NCBI RefSeq assembly: GCF_013035425.1
Contig: NZ_WQHX01000006.1
Location: forward strand, 124,001 to 188,000
DNA: 64,000 bases
Direction: 5' to 3'
Origin: Ruegeria arenilitoris
GTDB lineage: Bacteria > Pseudomonadota > Alphaproteobacteria > Rhodobacterales > Rhodobacteraceae
The position numbers were made by a program, and so were the translations under genes. The notes beneath the pieces were generated by a model. It was not told where the DNA came from. It saw nothing but the letters and a program-made list of their open reading frames with translations, and searched no databases. Shown here piece after piece: positions 1 to 7,923 of this stretch (position 1 is the first letter of the stretch; each line of letters opens with the position of its first letter).

Positions 1-308
1 TGATTTTTCCAGTGTGGCAACCGGGTGACGAGGTGCAGTTTTTTTCCCGCCCCTGGGAATGGTCCATGCAGAAGGCCCTCCCACTACTATTGTTACAAGC
101 CGTTGGATCCATTTGTGGGGTTTTTATGATCATCAAGTCCTATCAACTTGGCGAACCGTCTTATGTTTCGGTTTTCGAGTATTCGGTGATGATTTTTGGT
201 CCAGTCTATGCATGGTTTGCATTTGGACAACCTGTCCAAGGCTGGCAAATTCTGGGTATCGCGTTTATCGCACTTGCTGGCATCATAATCGCTGTTCGGT
301 CACGCTGA
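1..308 (+). CDS. EamA/DMT-family permease, C-terminal fragment
   Basis: This is the 3' end of an inner-membrane transporter. The reading frame is open to the left edge of the window, so the gene starts upstream; a GTG at 12 would give only 98 residues and is probably not the start. The visible part has about three hydrophobic helices (around LPLLLLQAVGSICGVFMII, YSVMIFGPVYAWFAF and ILGIAFIALAGIIIAV) and ends in VRSR. The pattern of helices, with a conserved glycine-rich last helix, is that of the second EamA repeat in drug/metabolite-type exporters. Substrate cannot be told. A small SMR exporter is less likely because the frame continues upstream. Confidence 0.7.
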   Translation, partial: IFPVWQPGDEVQFFSRPWEWSMQKALPLLLLQAVGSICGVFMIIKSYQLGEPSYVSVFEYSVMIFGPVYAWFAFGQPVQGWQILGIAFIALAGIIIAVRSR

Positions 309-566
309 TCAACGCTTGCTGGAAAACTACGTAGCGCGGATAGAGTTAGGCCGCGAGATTCTGGGCCTGAAACATGCAACAAAGCTGGTTGAAAGCTACG
401 GCAAACGACAAACAACAAATATATTGAGTACACATACCATTCGATTCTATTTCACGGCAGCATGCCCGAGTTAGTAAGGCGATATTTCCAGCCTCTTACT
501 TTGTGGCACCACTTCACAGACGCGCCCAAGACTGTTTTTCCTTCCCAGAACACAGTTAACTTTTGC

Positions 567-1733
567 TCAATGAGTTCGGCGGCGAATACGAAATACTTCG
601 ACTTCCTCAGCGAGACCTTTAAGCGATTGGAGCCCCAGTGTTTCCACCCGCACAGGCGCGTAACCTTGAACATTTGACGTGATCAATATCTGCTCGTCCA
701 AGGTCTTGCACAAACTCTGAACTCTGCTGGCCACGTTTACGGCCGACCCGACAACCGTAAAGTCAAGTCGATCCGGGCTGCCGATGTTGCCGAAAGTAAC
801 TTCTCCGAGGTCTATTCCGATCACAAACTCGATCTGTTCCCGCTTTTCCTCAGATGCGTTACTGTTGTAAATATCGAGGTTCGCTATGGCTTGGGTCGCG
901 GCTTCGACCGCGGAATTGCAGGCATTTTCAGCGCCTGGTGTCGCCTCGAAAATCGCCAGAACACCGTCACCCATGAATTTTAGCACGTCTCCGCCATTAG
1001 CTCGAATTGGGTTCACCACCATATCAAAATAGTCGCCCATAATATCGAGTAGCTTAGCCGCTGGCCAGACATCCGACTTTGCAGTGAACCCTCTTAGGTC
1101 TGCAAAAAGGATCGCAGCAGAAACGGTAATATGCTCACCACGTTTTATGTTTCCGTTGTCAATTTCCCGCGCCGGCGCATCGCCCATATACGTACGCAAA
1201 AGGCTTCTTTGGGATTCCCTCATTGCGATGGGTTCCAACGCCGAAGACAATGCGTGCCGTGTGGCTTCGAGTGTGCGAATATTGTTTTGTGAAAAACCAT
1301 CCGCATGTTCGGTGCAAAAGCTTGATCCCTGAACCGATCCGTCACCATATTCGAGAGGCATCGCCAGAAAATCAGTCGCGCCACCCTCTTTCAATTCCCG
1401 ATAGACTTCGTGCATTTTCGACAGATCGACATCCACAAGCCTTTTGCGCAGACACGATCTGGTTTTGACCACATACTCAAATGGACTGCCGTGCCAAGCT
1501 CCTGAGTGGCGGATAGTGATCGGAACAGTATATTTCTGGGTCCCTTTTGGCGTCCATATGATCCCCCAAGCGCTTATGAGCGGATTGGAGTAGTTCTGCC
1601 CAATCCGCACACGCGAAAGCGGGACGCCCAGTTCCCTCAAGGCCGAGCAATAGTGTGAAACGACAAGTGTTTCATCGCCCAGAATCCGACCTACGGAATT
1701 CAACCAATTGATCAGTTCTTCTACCGTTTGCAT
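567..1733 (-). CDS. Class III adenylate/guanylate cyclase, 388 aa
   Basis: Cytosolic nucleotide cyclase making a cyclic nucleotide, most likely cAMP from ATP. Residues 1-180 form an alpha/beta sensor-like region typical of alphaproteobacterial cyclases, not assigned further. The catalytic domain spans about 203-385. The two metal aspartates are seen in FADLRGFT (D212) and FMGDG (D256). The base-contacting lysine K252 and threonine T326 suit ATP. The transition-state pair is present as N333 and R337 in VNVASR. The residue after VVG is Ser where many bacterial cyclases have Asp; it is not one of the catalytic residues. No membrane segment is seen. The gene stands alone, so its signal is unknown. 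Confidence 0.88.
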   Translation of the reverse strand: MQTVEELINWLNSVGRILGDETLVVSHYCSALRELGVPLSRVRIGQNYSNPLISAWGIIWTPKGTQKYTVPITIRHSGAWHGSPFEYVVKTRSCLRKRLVDVDLSKMHEVYRELKEGGATDFLAMPLEYGDGSVQGSSFCTEHADGFSQNNIRTLEATRHALSSALEPIAMRESQRSLLRTYMGDAPAREIDNGNIKRGEHITVSAAILFADLRGFTAKSDVWPAAKLLDIMGDYFDMVVNPIRANGGDVLKFMGDGVLAIFEATPGAENACNSAVEAATQAIANLDIYNSNASEEKREQIEFVIGIDLGEVTFGNIGSPDRLDFTVVGSAVNVASRVQSLCKTLDEQILITSNVQGYAPVRVETLGLQSLKGLAEEVEVFRIRRRTH

Positions 1734-1974
1734 CTAAGATTGATCCAAATTCCGATTGTTCGTCCAACTTAGTTCAAAGGGCCATGAACCACCCCATTGA
1801 ACCTGACCGACAGAAACGATTTCGACCTAACTCTTCACCATTTTACCAAAAACTGCAGGTCAGTGAGCAAGAAGCCGTATTCGGACTGACTTTATATCTA
1901 GCGCCGCCTCAAGCCATGAACCAATTCAGCCATGACATTTACTTAATTGATCGAAGTTCAACCTTAGGCTTCGA

Positions 1975-3471
1975 CTAACCCGCTTTGGGCCGATTACGGT
2001 TCTTGACGTATTCCTTGTGATAAGGAATGGCGCTCAGACTCGTATCGTGTGCACCTACCAAATTCTTGACAAGTGCATTGGTCAATCGAACCCGCGGCGA
2101 GACCGCCGACACCAAATGAAACAACCTCCTGTCATTGAATGGGTTCACTATGAAGTCACCAATATAGGCCAAAGGCGCTGCCCCGACCGGGAGCCACAGT
2201 TCCAAGTGTGCAATATCATAAAGCCGTGGCAGCGCCTTTTCAGGAAGTTTGTCCATCCAATTCTGGTAACGATCGAGTTGCCGCTCGTATTCAACTGTTT
2301 CGTCCTTGGTGCGATCAGCACGTTGCCATTGACCAAGCAGTGCCCCGACACCTGTCATGGCGTTTGTTGGTTTTCCTATAACATGGCGCCACTTGTTGGC
2401 TCGGGTCATTTCTATTCCTGTTCCGCGCAAGACGACTTGAACACGTGGCGACGCCGCGACAAAGCGTACCCAGTCTGCTCGTAGCGCAGAACACCACCCT
2501 GTGCGCAACCGAGTCCTTTCAAGTTCAACCATGATTTCCTTCTTGGTCATAACTTTCTGTACGCGGGATGCTCGTCGTGAAAGCACAAGGAATGGCACAC
2601 TTAAATGCTCGGCAAGAATTTGACCCACCTCTGCATCAATCTTGGTCGCCCAATTCAAGTGATAACAATAAAAGCTTTTGATCTTGTTCAGGACCGGTAT
2701 CGCGCTGCCAAGAATTATTCGCGAATCCCGTCCAGCCGTTATCGGCAAGGCACACTCATAAGCTGAAATGAGCGCTGCGACGTTTCGGGACATTCGAGCA
2801 GACATTTGGGCAAACAGAATGTCCTGGTCGGTCTCGAGCTCGGCAAAAGGGGTGTCGTCGCGGGGCCAGAACCTATGTTGCGAAAAGTTCGAAAGATCGA
2901 GGTAGTGATTGGGCATTAACCGGGTTACACGCTGGTCGCTTGTATCCCCGAAAAGCAGAAACTGCTTTCGCGTTGCGACCTTTTCGATATCCACATTTTC
3001 GGCAGGATCAAGTTCATCATCCACTGCAAGAGCCACGCTTGAGGCAAGGGCGTTGTTTTCTTTGTTAAATACAACCGAAAGATTTCCAGACGGATCGCCA
3101 TATAAGCGCATGCCGCCGAAATGTTTGACCACGACAAAAAACCTGCCTGCCAGATCCTCAACCCATCGTTCTCTTTCAGATTCCGAATCCTGATCGAGAA
3201 TGACTTCTTTCCCAAGGCACTGTCCCTCTGGCGAGATCGCGATCCCAAGCACTAAACCAATCGGTTCGCCGGACGAGCTAATAATTCGACTGATTGGCAA
3301 CGCCGGACAATGCTCGATCACCCAACCGTTCAACTGCGAGCTGCTCCACGCAGAACTGAGCGACGTTTTCGATTGTGACATTCTAAATTGGAACTTGAAG
3401 ACTTGGCCAAAGTCCCAACTTTCAGCCTCGCAACGACGTTCGGCCAGAGTATCTTTGGTTATCACCGCCAT
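1975..3471 (-). CDS. Asparagine-synthetase-like protein, 498 aa
   Basis: The protein resembles asparagine synthase B. Residues about 60-200 look like a degenerate class II glutamine amidotransferase (GRFFVVV, RLYGDPSGNLSVVF), and about 220-450 like the synthetase domain. The ATP-pyrophosphatase loop reads TAGRDSR (245-251), close to the usual SGGxDSR. There is no cysteine at position 2, so glutamine hydrolysis in the usual way is unlikely; free ammonia or another amine donor, or no amide transfer at all, is possible. Such proteins often modify cell-surface sugars or peptides, but no neighbour supports this here. It is a single gene, with an inverted repeat about 73 bases upstream of its start. 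Substrate unknown. Confidence 0.7.
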   Translation of the reverse strand: MAVITKDTLAERRCEAESWDFGQVFKFQFRMSQSKTSLSSAWSSSQLNGWVIEHCPALPISRIISSSGEPIGLVLGIAISPEGQCLGKEVILDQDSESERERWVEDLAGRFFVVVKHFGGMRLYGDPSGNLSVVFNKENNALASSVALAVDDELDPAENVDIEKVATRKQFLLFGDTSDQRVTRLMPNHYLDLSNFSQHRFWPRDDTPFAELETDQDILFAQMSARMSRNVAALISAYECALPITAGRDSRIILGSAIPVLNKIKSFYCYHLNWATKIDAEVGQILAEHLSVPFLVLSRRASRVQKVMTKKEIMVELERTRLRTGWCSALRADWVRFVAASPRVQVVLRGTGIEMTRANKWRHVIGKPTNAMTGVGALLGQWQRADRTKDETVEYERQLDRYQNWMDKLPEKALPRLYDIAHLELWLPVGAAPLAYIGDFIVNPFNDRRLFHLVSAVSPRVRLTNALVKNLVGAHDTSLSAIPYHKEYVKNRNRPKAG

Positions 3472-3543
3472 ATTTTTAATGTTTGCATGAAAAATTCACG
3501 CCTGCATATACGAAACGTTCAAGTGAATTTCAGACCAGAAAGT

Positions 3544-3560
3544 CTAAGGTGAAACCTTAG
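3544..3560. promoter_or_regulatory. Inverted repeat upstream of the asparagine-synthetase-like gene
   Basis: CTAAGGT and ACCTTAG form a perfect 7-base inverted repeat around GAA. It lies about 73 bases upstream of the minus-strand start at 3471 and about 80 bases past the GntR gene stop. There is no T tract, so an operator or a small hairpin is more likely than a terminator. No regulator can be assigned. Confidence 0.3.
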
Positions 3561-3642
3561 GGACATCGAGCTCTTTGTAAAACGCAATTAACCGGCACCA
3601 GCCCTACTGCATTTTGTTTCTGGGCTGATCTTATATGACATT

Positions 3643-4359
3643 TCAAGGATCGTCCGGTAAAACTTGCTCCGCTATTTTGGCCACTTCTTCAATATGTTCC
3701 CAACTGGCCCGAGCAGCAGCATCCGGATTACCGTCTGCAATTGCGTTCAGGATTTTCTCCATTTCGGGGATGGATTTCGCGAACCGGTTCGGAGAAGAAA
3801 TCGTCATCGCGCGCAGCTGTGTGATACGTGCATTGACCGATTGCACCATCTCCCAAGCAAATTCCTTTCCTGCACTAATGAATATGGTCCGATAAAACTC
3901 GGTAGTGACAGCAAGAACTTCTTGCGGCACGTTGCTATTCGATGCCTCTTTTAACTGCTTCAGCAGTTCTTGCAGTACATCAAGGTTGTCGTCAGTGATT
4001 TTTTCCGCACATGCCCTCACGGCCAGTTCTTCTAACGAACCGCGAACCTCGTAAATCTGACGAGCTTTCTCACGGTCGATCTTGGCCACGATAGGCCCAA
4101 CGCGAGGTAAAACTTCGACCAGGCCTTCGGTTTCCAATTTGCGTATCACCTCGCGAACAATGGATCGGCTGACACCAAGTTCCTCGGTGAGAGCCCTTTC
4201 TATGAGTCGGTCTCCAGGTTTGAAATACCTAGTGAAAATAGCAGTTCGCATGTTTTCATAAGCTAGCTCCCTCAAAGTTTTAGGAGCCTGAGTGATACGC
4301 AGACCTGCCGTGGCGGGTGAGCGATCCCTTTCTGGCTGTGGCGTGTTTTCCATGAACAA
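3643..4359 (-). CDS. GntR-family (FadR/FCD subfamily) transcription regulator
   Basis: DNA-binding regulator of 238 residues. A winged helix at about 28-95 contains LTEELGVSRSIVREVIRKL, the recognition region. The C-terminal all-helical FCD ligand domain (about 100-230) includes the typical EVRGSLEELAVRACA and a late HxxHxxE-like region (SWEHIEEVA). FCD domains usually bind a small organic acid, often with a metal. It is divergent from the cassette beginning at 4517, and the 157-base gap holds a palindrome of the type such regulators bind, so it very probably controls that cassette and itself. A second possible start lies two codons downstream. Confidence 0.9.
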   Translation of the reverse strand: MFMENTPQPERDRSPATAGLRITQAPKTLRELAYENMRTAIFTRYFKPGDRLIERALTEELGVSRSIVREVIRKLETEGLVEVLPRVGPIVAKIDREKARQIYEVRGSLEELAVRACAEKITDDNLDVLQELLKQLKEASNSNVPQEVLAVTTEFYRTIFISAGKEFAWEMVQSVNARITQLRAMTISSPNRFAKSIPEMEKILNAIADGNPDAAARASWEHIEEVAKIAEQVLPDDP

Positions 4360-4431
4360 CCCGGAGTTTTCCGCTTTTGCTCTGGTTTAACCAATCCAGC
4401 CTGATTAGCAAGATCGAATACGACGATAGGA

Positions 4432-4449
4432 TGGTATACCAGCATACCA
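4432..4449. promoter_or_regulatory. GntR/FCD-type operator candidate
   Basis: TGGTATACCA is a perfect 10-base palindrome, followed after two bases by a second ATACCA arm, so two overlapping half-site pairings are possible. FadR-subfamily regulators commonly bind TGGTATACCA-like sites. A TTGACA -35-like hexamer sits just downstream at 4454-4459, facing the cassette, which would fit repression by occlusion. Confidence 0.65.
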
Positions 4450-4516
4450 CCTGTTGACAGTTATCCCCGTTTCATGTCAGCTAATGCAGTGTGAAATCGA
4501 TTGAAATCTTCGAAAC

Positions 4517-5116
4517 ATGTCACTTGAATTGCAAAAACTGGTCAAATTTTCTGAGACCACTTTTATCGAAGGCGGCAAAACGGCTGGTTTCCCTCTGCAA
4601 CTGCATACTGCAGCGGCCATTGTTAAAAACCCTTGGTTCGGGCGCGGTTTTGTCGAAGACTTGAAACCCGAAATTCAAGAGATTGCACCGGCACTCGGTA
4701 AGTTGTTGACAGACGAGGTACTCGCACTGACCGGAGGTGGAGAGGCCGTCGAGGCTTATGGCAAAGCGGCTATGGTGGGTACACATGGTGAAGTGGAACA
4801 CGCGTCAGCCCTGATCCATACGCTACGGTTCGGAAACTTTTTCCGCAATGCGGTAGGTGCAAAAAGCTATCTCAGCTTTACTAACGTCCGATCAGGCCCC
4901 GGTGGTACACTGGTAATACCCTTAATGGACAAACACGATGCGGGTCGGCGCTCACATTATCTGACCACCCAATTTGCAGTACCTGATGCGCCTGCGCATG
5001 ACGAAATAATTGTTGCGTTGGCCGCATCTATTGGGGGACGGCCACACCACAGAATCGGTGATCGTTACCAAGACCTTAAAGATCTGGGCGACAACACAAC
5101 AACATTGGATGGTTGA
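4517..5116 (+). CDS. AA_synth (PF06684, formerly DUF1185) family protein, 199 aa
   Basis: First gene of the cassette. The whole length matches the small AA_synth family, known from structures to have a chorismate-mutase-like trimeric fold and suggested, without biochemical proof, to act in amino-acid metabolism. Typical segments are EGGKTAGFPLQLHTAAAIVK near the N-terminus, GKAAMVGTHGEVEHASALIH in the middle and DAPAHDEIIVALAASIGGRPHHRIGD at the end (each given in part; conserved His and Gly are in them). These genes often lie beside flavin-dependent monooxygenases and amidohydrolases, as here. Its stop overlaps the start of the next gene by 8 bases, indicating translational coupling. The reaction is unknown. 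Confidence 0.85.
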   Translation: MSLELQKLVKFSETTFIEGGKTAGFPLQLHTAAAIVKNPWFGRGFVEDLKPEIQEIAPALGKLLTDEVLALTGGGEAVEAYGKAAMVGTHGEVEHASALIHTLRFGNFFRNAVGAKSYLSFTNVRSGPGGTLVIPLMDKHDAGRRSHYLTTQFAVPDAPAHDEIIVALAASIGGRPHHRIGDRYQDLKDLGDNTTTLDG

Positions 5117-6857
5117 AGTGTTGGCCTCGAAAAAAACTGTCCAACGCATCGGCGGTACATCTTACGAAGTCCGAGGCGAAGGCGACTGGGTGGTTCTGGT
5201 CCACGGTGTCGGCATGCAGCTGCGCGCCTGGGACCCTCAAGTAACTGCGTTTTCCGACAAATATCGGGTACTGTCGTATGATCTGCTTGGCCATGGTAAC
5301 TCCGACTTACCGCCCGAAGAGGCAACGTTAGAGGACTTCATTGACCAACTTGATCACCTGATCACTCGACTGGATGCGCGCGGCATTCAACTTGTTGGAC
5401 ATTCACTAGGATCATTAATTGCCTTGGGATATTCACTGAGACGCCCGGAACGTGTCCAAAGCGTAGCAGCGTTAAACGGTGTATTTTGTCGTTCGGAAGA
5501 GGAAAAAAAAGCGGTTCAAAACCGCTCTGTTTCGTTGAGCCAAGGAAATGGAGAGGACCTTATTGTTCCAACACTAAACCGTTGGTTTGGCGAAAACCCC
5601 TGCCCTGCCCGCGCTCGGTGCGCCGAGCAACTTGCTATATGGCTACGCGAGGCCGACAAGATCGGCTATGCACGAACTTATAAGGTGTTTGCCAACTCGG
5701 ATCGGGCACATGAAGGCAAGTTGCAGAGACTTACGGTCCCGGCGTTATTCGCAACCGGCGAACTTGATCCAAATTCCACTCCGGCAATGTCCGCGGCAAT
5801 GGCCAAGGCGGCACCACTAGGCACATACGTCAGCTTGGATGGCGAGCGCCATGTTATGACGTTTGACGCACCCGACAGGGTCAATAACGTGCTTCGAGAA
5901 TTTTGGAAGGATCAACAGATGCCTCAGTTCGATCCACGCGAGTTTCGTCGAGCCCTTGGCACATTCGTAACTGGGGTCACGGTCGTCACAACGGAATCTG
6001 AAACCGGAGAGAAACGCGGTTTCACAGCCAACAGCTTTACCTCGGTCTCTCTTGATCCACCCTTGGTATTAGTCTGCCTCAGCAAAACTTCTTCTAGCCT
6101 CGAAATTTTCGAACAGGCGACATCCTATGTTATCAACGTTTTGACTGAGGATCAGAAGCACATCTCAAACCAGTTTGCTTCTAAAGTGCCGGACAAGTTT
6201 TTAGGAATCGAAACCCGCCGGGAAACAACCGCCAGTCCAGTGATCGCGGATACAGCTGCGTGGTTCGATTGTGTACCACACAACGTGGTGGACGCAGGCG
6301 ACCACATTGTCCTGATCGGTAAAGTACAGGCGTTTGGAGGCAATCAAGGAAATCCGCTGGTTTACCATAAAGGCGGCTATATCACTTTTGGCTTGGCACA
6401 AGAGGCAATCACGGCATCCGAAAACACCCAACATGCAAGCACTGTTGGCATCCTGCTTGAGCAAGATGAGCATCTTTACTTTGAGACGAGTGCCGATGGC
6501 GGTCTTATGTTGCCGACGGCGCCTCGTCTTGGTGGTTCCAGCGGGTTGCAAGCCAAGCTCAAAATGCGCGGCCTTGAAGTATTAGTAGGTTTTGTTTTTG
6601 CCGTTTTCGAGGACAACACAACCGATCAAACGGCAATCTACTACCGCGGTTCTGCCGCTGGCAAACTAAATGACGGCAACGGCAGATGGATTCCAATCGA
6701 TTCCATAGATCAAGGCAAGATAAGTGACATGGCTGTACGCAGTATGGTGAAACGCTTTATCGCGGAACACCGACAGGACGCGTTCGGCGTTTATTTTGGC
6801 GACTCTAACGTGGGTAGAGTAGGCGCGCTTCAACGATCAATGCAAAGCGGGGGATAA
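5109..6857 (+). CDS. Fusion: alpha/beta hydrolase - flavin reductase - Nudix-like domain, 582 aa
   Basis: One unbroken frame holds three domains. Residues 8-270 are an alpha/beta hydrolase with oxyanion LVHGVG, nucleophile elbow GHSLG (S99), acid D220 in GELDP and H248 in GERHVM. Residues 271-430 are a FMN-binding split-barrel flavin reductase, starting at an internal MPQFDPREFRRALGTF that looks like the N-terminus of stand-alone reductases. Residues 440-582 resemble the Nudix-like C-terminal extension of some such reductases. I chose the ATG at 5109 because it overlaps the preceding stop; the frame could begin at 5010 but that would lie inside the upstream gene. The reductase should supply reduced flavin to the luciferase-like monooxygenase that follows; the hydrolase may cleave its product. 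Confidence 0.85.
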   Translation: MVEVLASKKTVQRIGGTSYEVRGEGDWVVLVHGVGMQLRAWDPQVTAFSDKYRVLSYDLLGHGNSDLPPEEATLEDFIDQLDHLITRLDARGIQLVGHSLGSLIALGYSLRRPERVQSVAALNGVFCRSEEEKKAVQNRSVSLSQGNGEDLIVPTLNRWFGENPCPARARCAEQLAIWLREADKIGYARTYKVFANSDRAHEGKLQRLTVPALFATGELDPNSTPAMSAAMAKAAPLGTYVSLDGERHVMTFDAPDRVNNVLREFWKDQQMPQFDPREFRRALGTFVTGVTVVTTESETGEKRGFTANSFTSVSLDPPLVLVCLSKTSSSLEIFEQATSYVINVLTEDQKHISNQFASKVPDKFLGIETRRETTASPVIADTAAWFDCVPHNVVDAGDHIVLIGKVQAFGGNQGNPLVYHKGGYITFGLAQEAITASENTQHASTVGILLEQDEHLYFETSADGGLMLPTAPRLGGSSGLQAKLKMRGLEVLVGFVFAVFEDNTTDQTAIYYRGSAAGKLNDGNGRWIPIDSIDQGKISDMAVRSMVKRFIAEHRQDAFGVYFGDSNVGRVGALQRSMQSGG

Positions 6858-6861
6858 GCAT

Positions 6862-7923
6862 ATGAAGTTTTCGCTGTTCGTGCACATGGAGCGCAATGAT
6901 CCAGCCAAGCCGCACTCGGAGCTGCTAGACGAACTAGTCGAACTGGTAGAAATTGCAGAAGCCGGTGGGTTTGAAATCGCTTGGGTTGGTGAGCATCACG
7001 GCATGGAATTCACCATCGCACCCAACCCATTTATCTACATCACTCATTTGGCGCAAAAAACAACAACCATTCGTCTCGGCACCGGCACTGTCGTCGCGCC
7101 ATTTTGGCATCCTCTTAAACTCGCAGGTGAGGCTGGGTTGACCGATATTATCACCGATGGGCGGCTGGAACTAGGTATCGCGCGCGGGGCTTACCAGTTT
7201 GAGTTTGACCGCTTATGTGATGGAATGCCAGGTCCCGAAGGCGGCGCTCATCTTCGTGAGATTATCCCGGCAATCAAAGGCCTTTGGTCAAAGAATTATA
7301 CCCATAAAGGTGAAATATGGAACTTCCCCGAAACCACACCTAGCCCTCTGCCATTGCAACAACCGCACCCACCTATTTGGGTTGCCGCTCGGGATATATC
7401 CAGCCACGAATTTGCCGTGGAAAACGACTGCAATGTAATGATCACGCCGCTTTGGAAAGGCGACGAAGAAGTCGATGACTTGATGCGAAAGTACAACGAA
7501 GCTTTGGCGAAGAATCCGGGAAAACCCCGGCGCGAAGTAATGTTGTGCAAACACACCCACATGGTCAAAAATGAGCGAGAGGCGCAGGACGCAGCAAAAC
7601 AATTTAACAAGTATTTCAACTACTTTGGCGCTTGGTTCATGAATAAGCGACCTATTCAAGACGGGTTCATCGAACCACTTAGCGAGGAAGAGCTGGCCGC
7701 CAACCCAATGTACGCCCCGGACGTGATGCGCCGCGATTTGCTGATCGGCACGCCCGAAGAAGTGATTACGAGACTAAGACTCTACGAATCCTGGGGGGTA
7801 GATCAGTTCAGTTATTGGATCGACAATGGCTATCCGCACGAAGAGAAAAAGAAATCTCTCATAAGGTTTATCGAACACATCGTTCCAGTGATGTCTGGTG
7901 ACCCCGCTCGAAAGGCCAGCTGA
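6862..7923 (+). CDS. LLM-class flavin-dependent monooxygenase, 353 aa
   Basis: Luciferase-like TIM-barrel monooxygenase that uses reduced flavin and oxygen. The family pattern is clear: VEIAEAGGFEIAWVGEHHG near the N-terminus, LGTGTVVAPFWHPLKLAGEA, GRLELGIARGAYQFE and LLIGTPEEVITRLRLYESWG near the end. The start follows the previous stop by four bases and the stop directly abuts the next ATG, so it is in the operon. With a flavin reductase, a hydrolase and an aldehyde dehydrogenase alongside, it is probably the oxygenating step in breakdown of an organic, perhaps nitrogen-containing, compound. Homologous two-component systems open N-heterocycles such as pyridine or pyrimidines, but the substrate here cannot be read from sequence. 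Confidence 0.9.
   Translation: MKFSLFVHMERNDPAKPHSELLDELVELVEIAEAGGFEIAWVGEHHGMEFTIAPNPFIYITHLAQKTTTIRLGTGTVVAPFWHPLKLAGEAGLTDIITDGRLELGIARGAYQFEFDRLCDGMPGPEGGAHLREIIPAIKGLWSKNYTHKGEIWNFPETTPSPLPLQQPHPPIWVAARDISSHEFAVENDCNVMITPLWKGDEEVDDLMRKYNEALAKNPGKPRREVMLCKHTHMVKNEREAQDAAKQFNKYFNYFGAWFMNKRPIQDGFIEPLSEEELAANPMYAPDVMRRDLLIGTPEEVITRLRLYESWGVDQFSYWIDNGYPHEEKKKSLIRFIEHIVPVMSGDPARKAS

Noticed and set aside
12..308. A complete 98-residue small multidrug-type exporter starting at GTG 12
   Set aside because: The frame is open to the window edge and the helices match the second half of EamA proteins; taken as a truncated gene.
1784..1978. A 64-residue plus-strand frame between the cyclase and the synthetase-like gene
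   Set aside because: No ribosome site, no family likeness and unusual composition.
5010..5108. Longer start of the hydrolase-reductase fusion
   Set aside because: It would read 107 bases inside the upstream gene out of frame; the ATG at 5109 fits the overlap.
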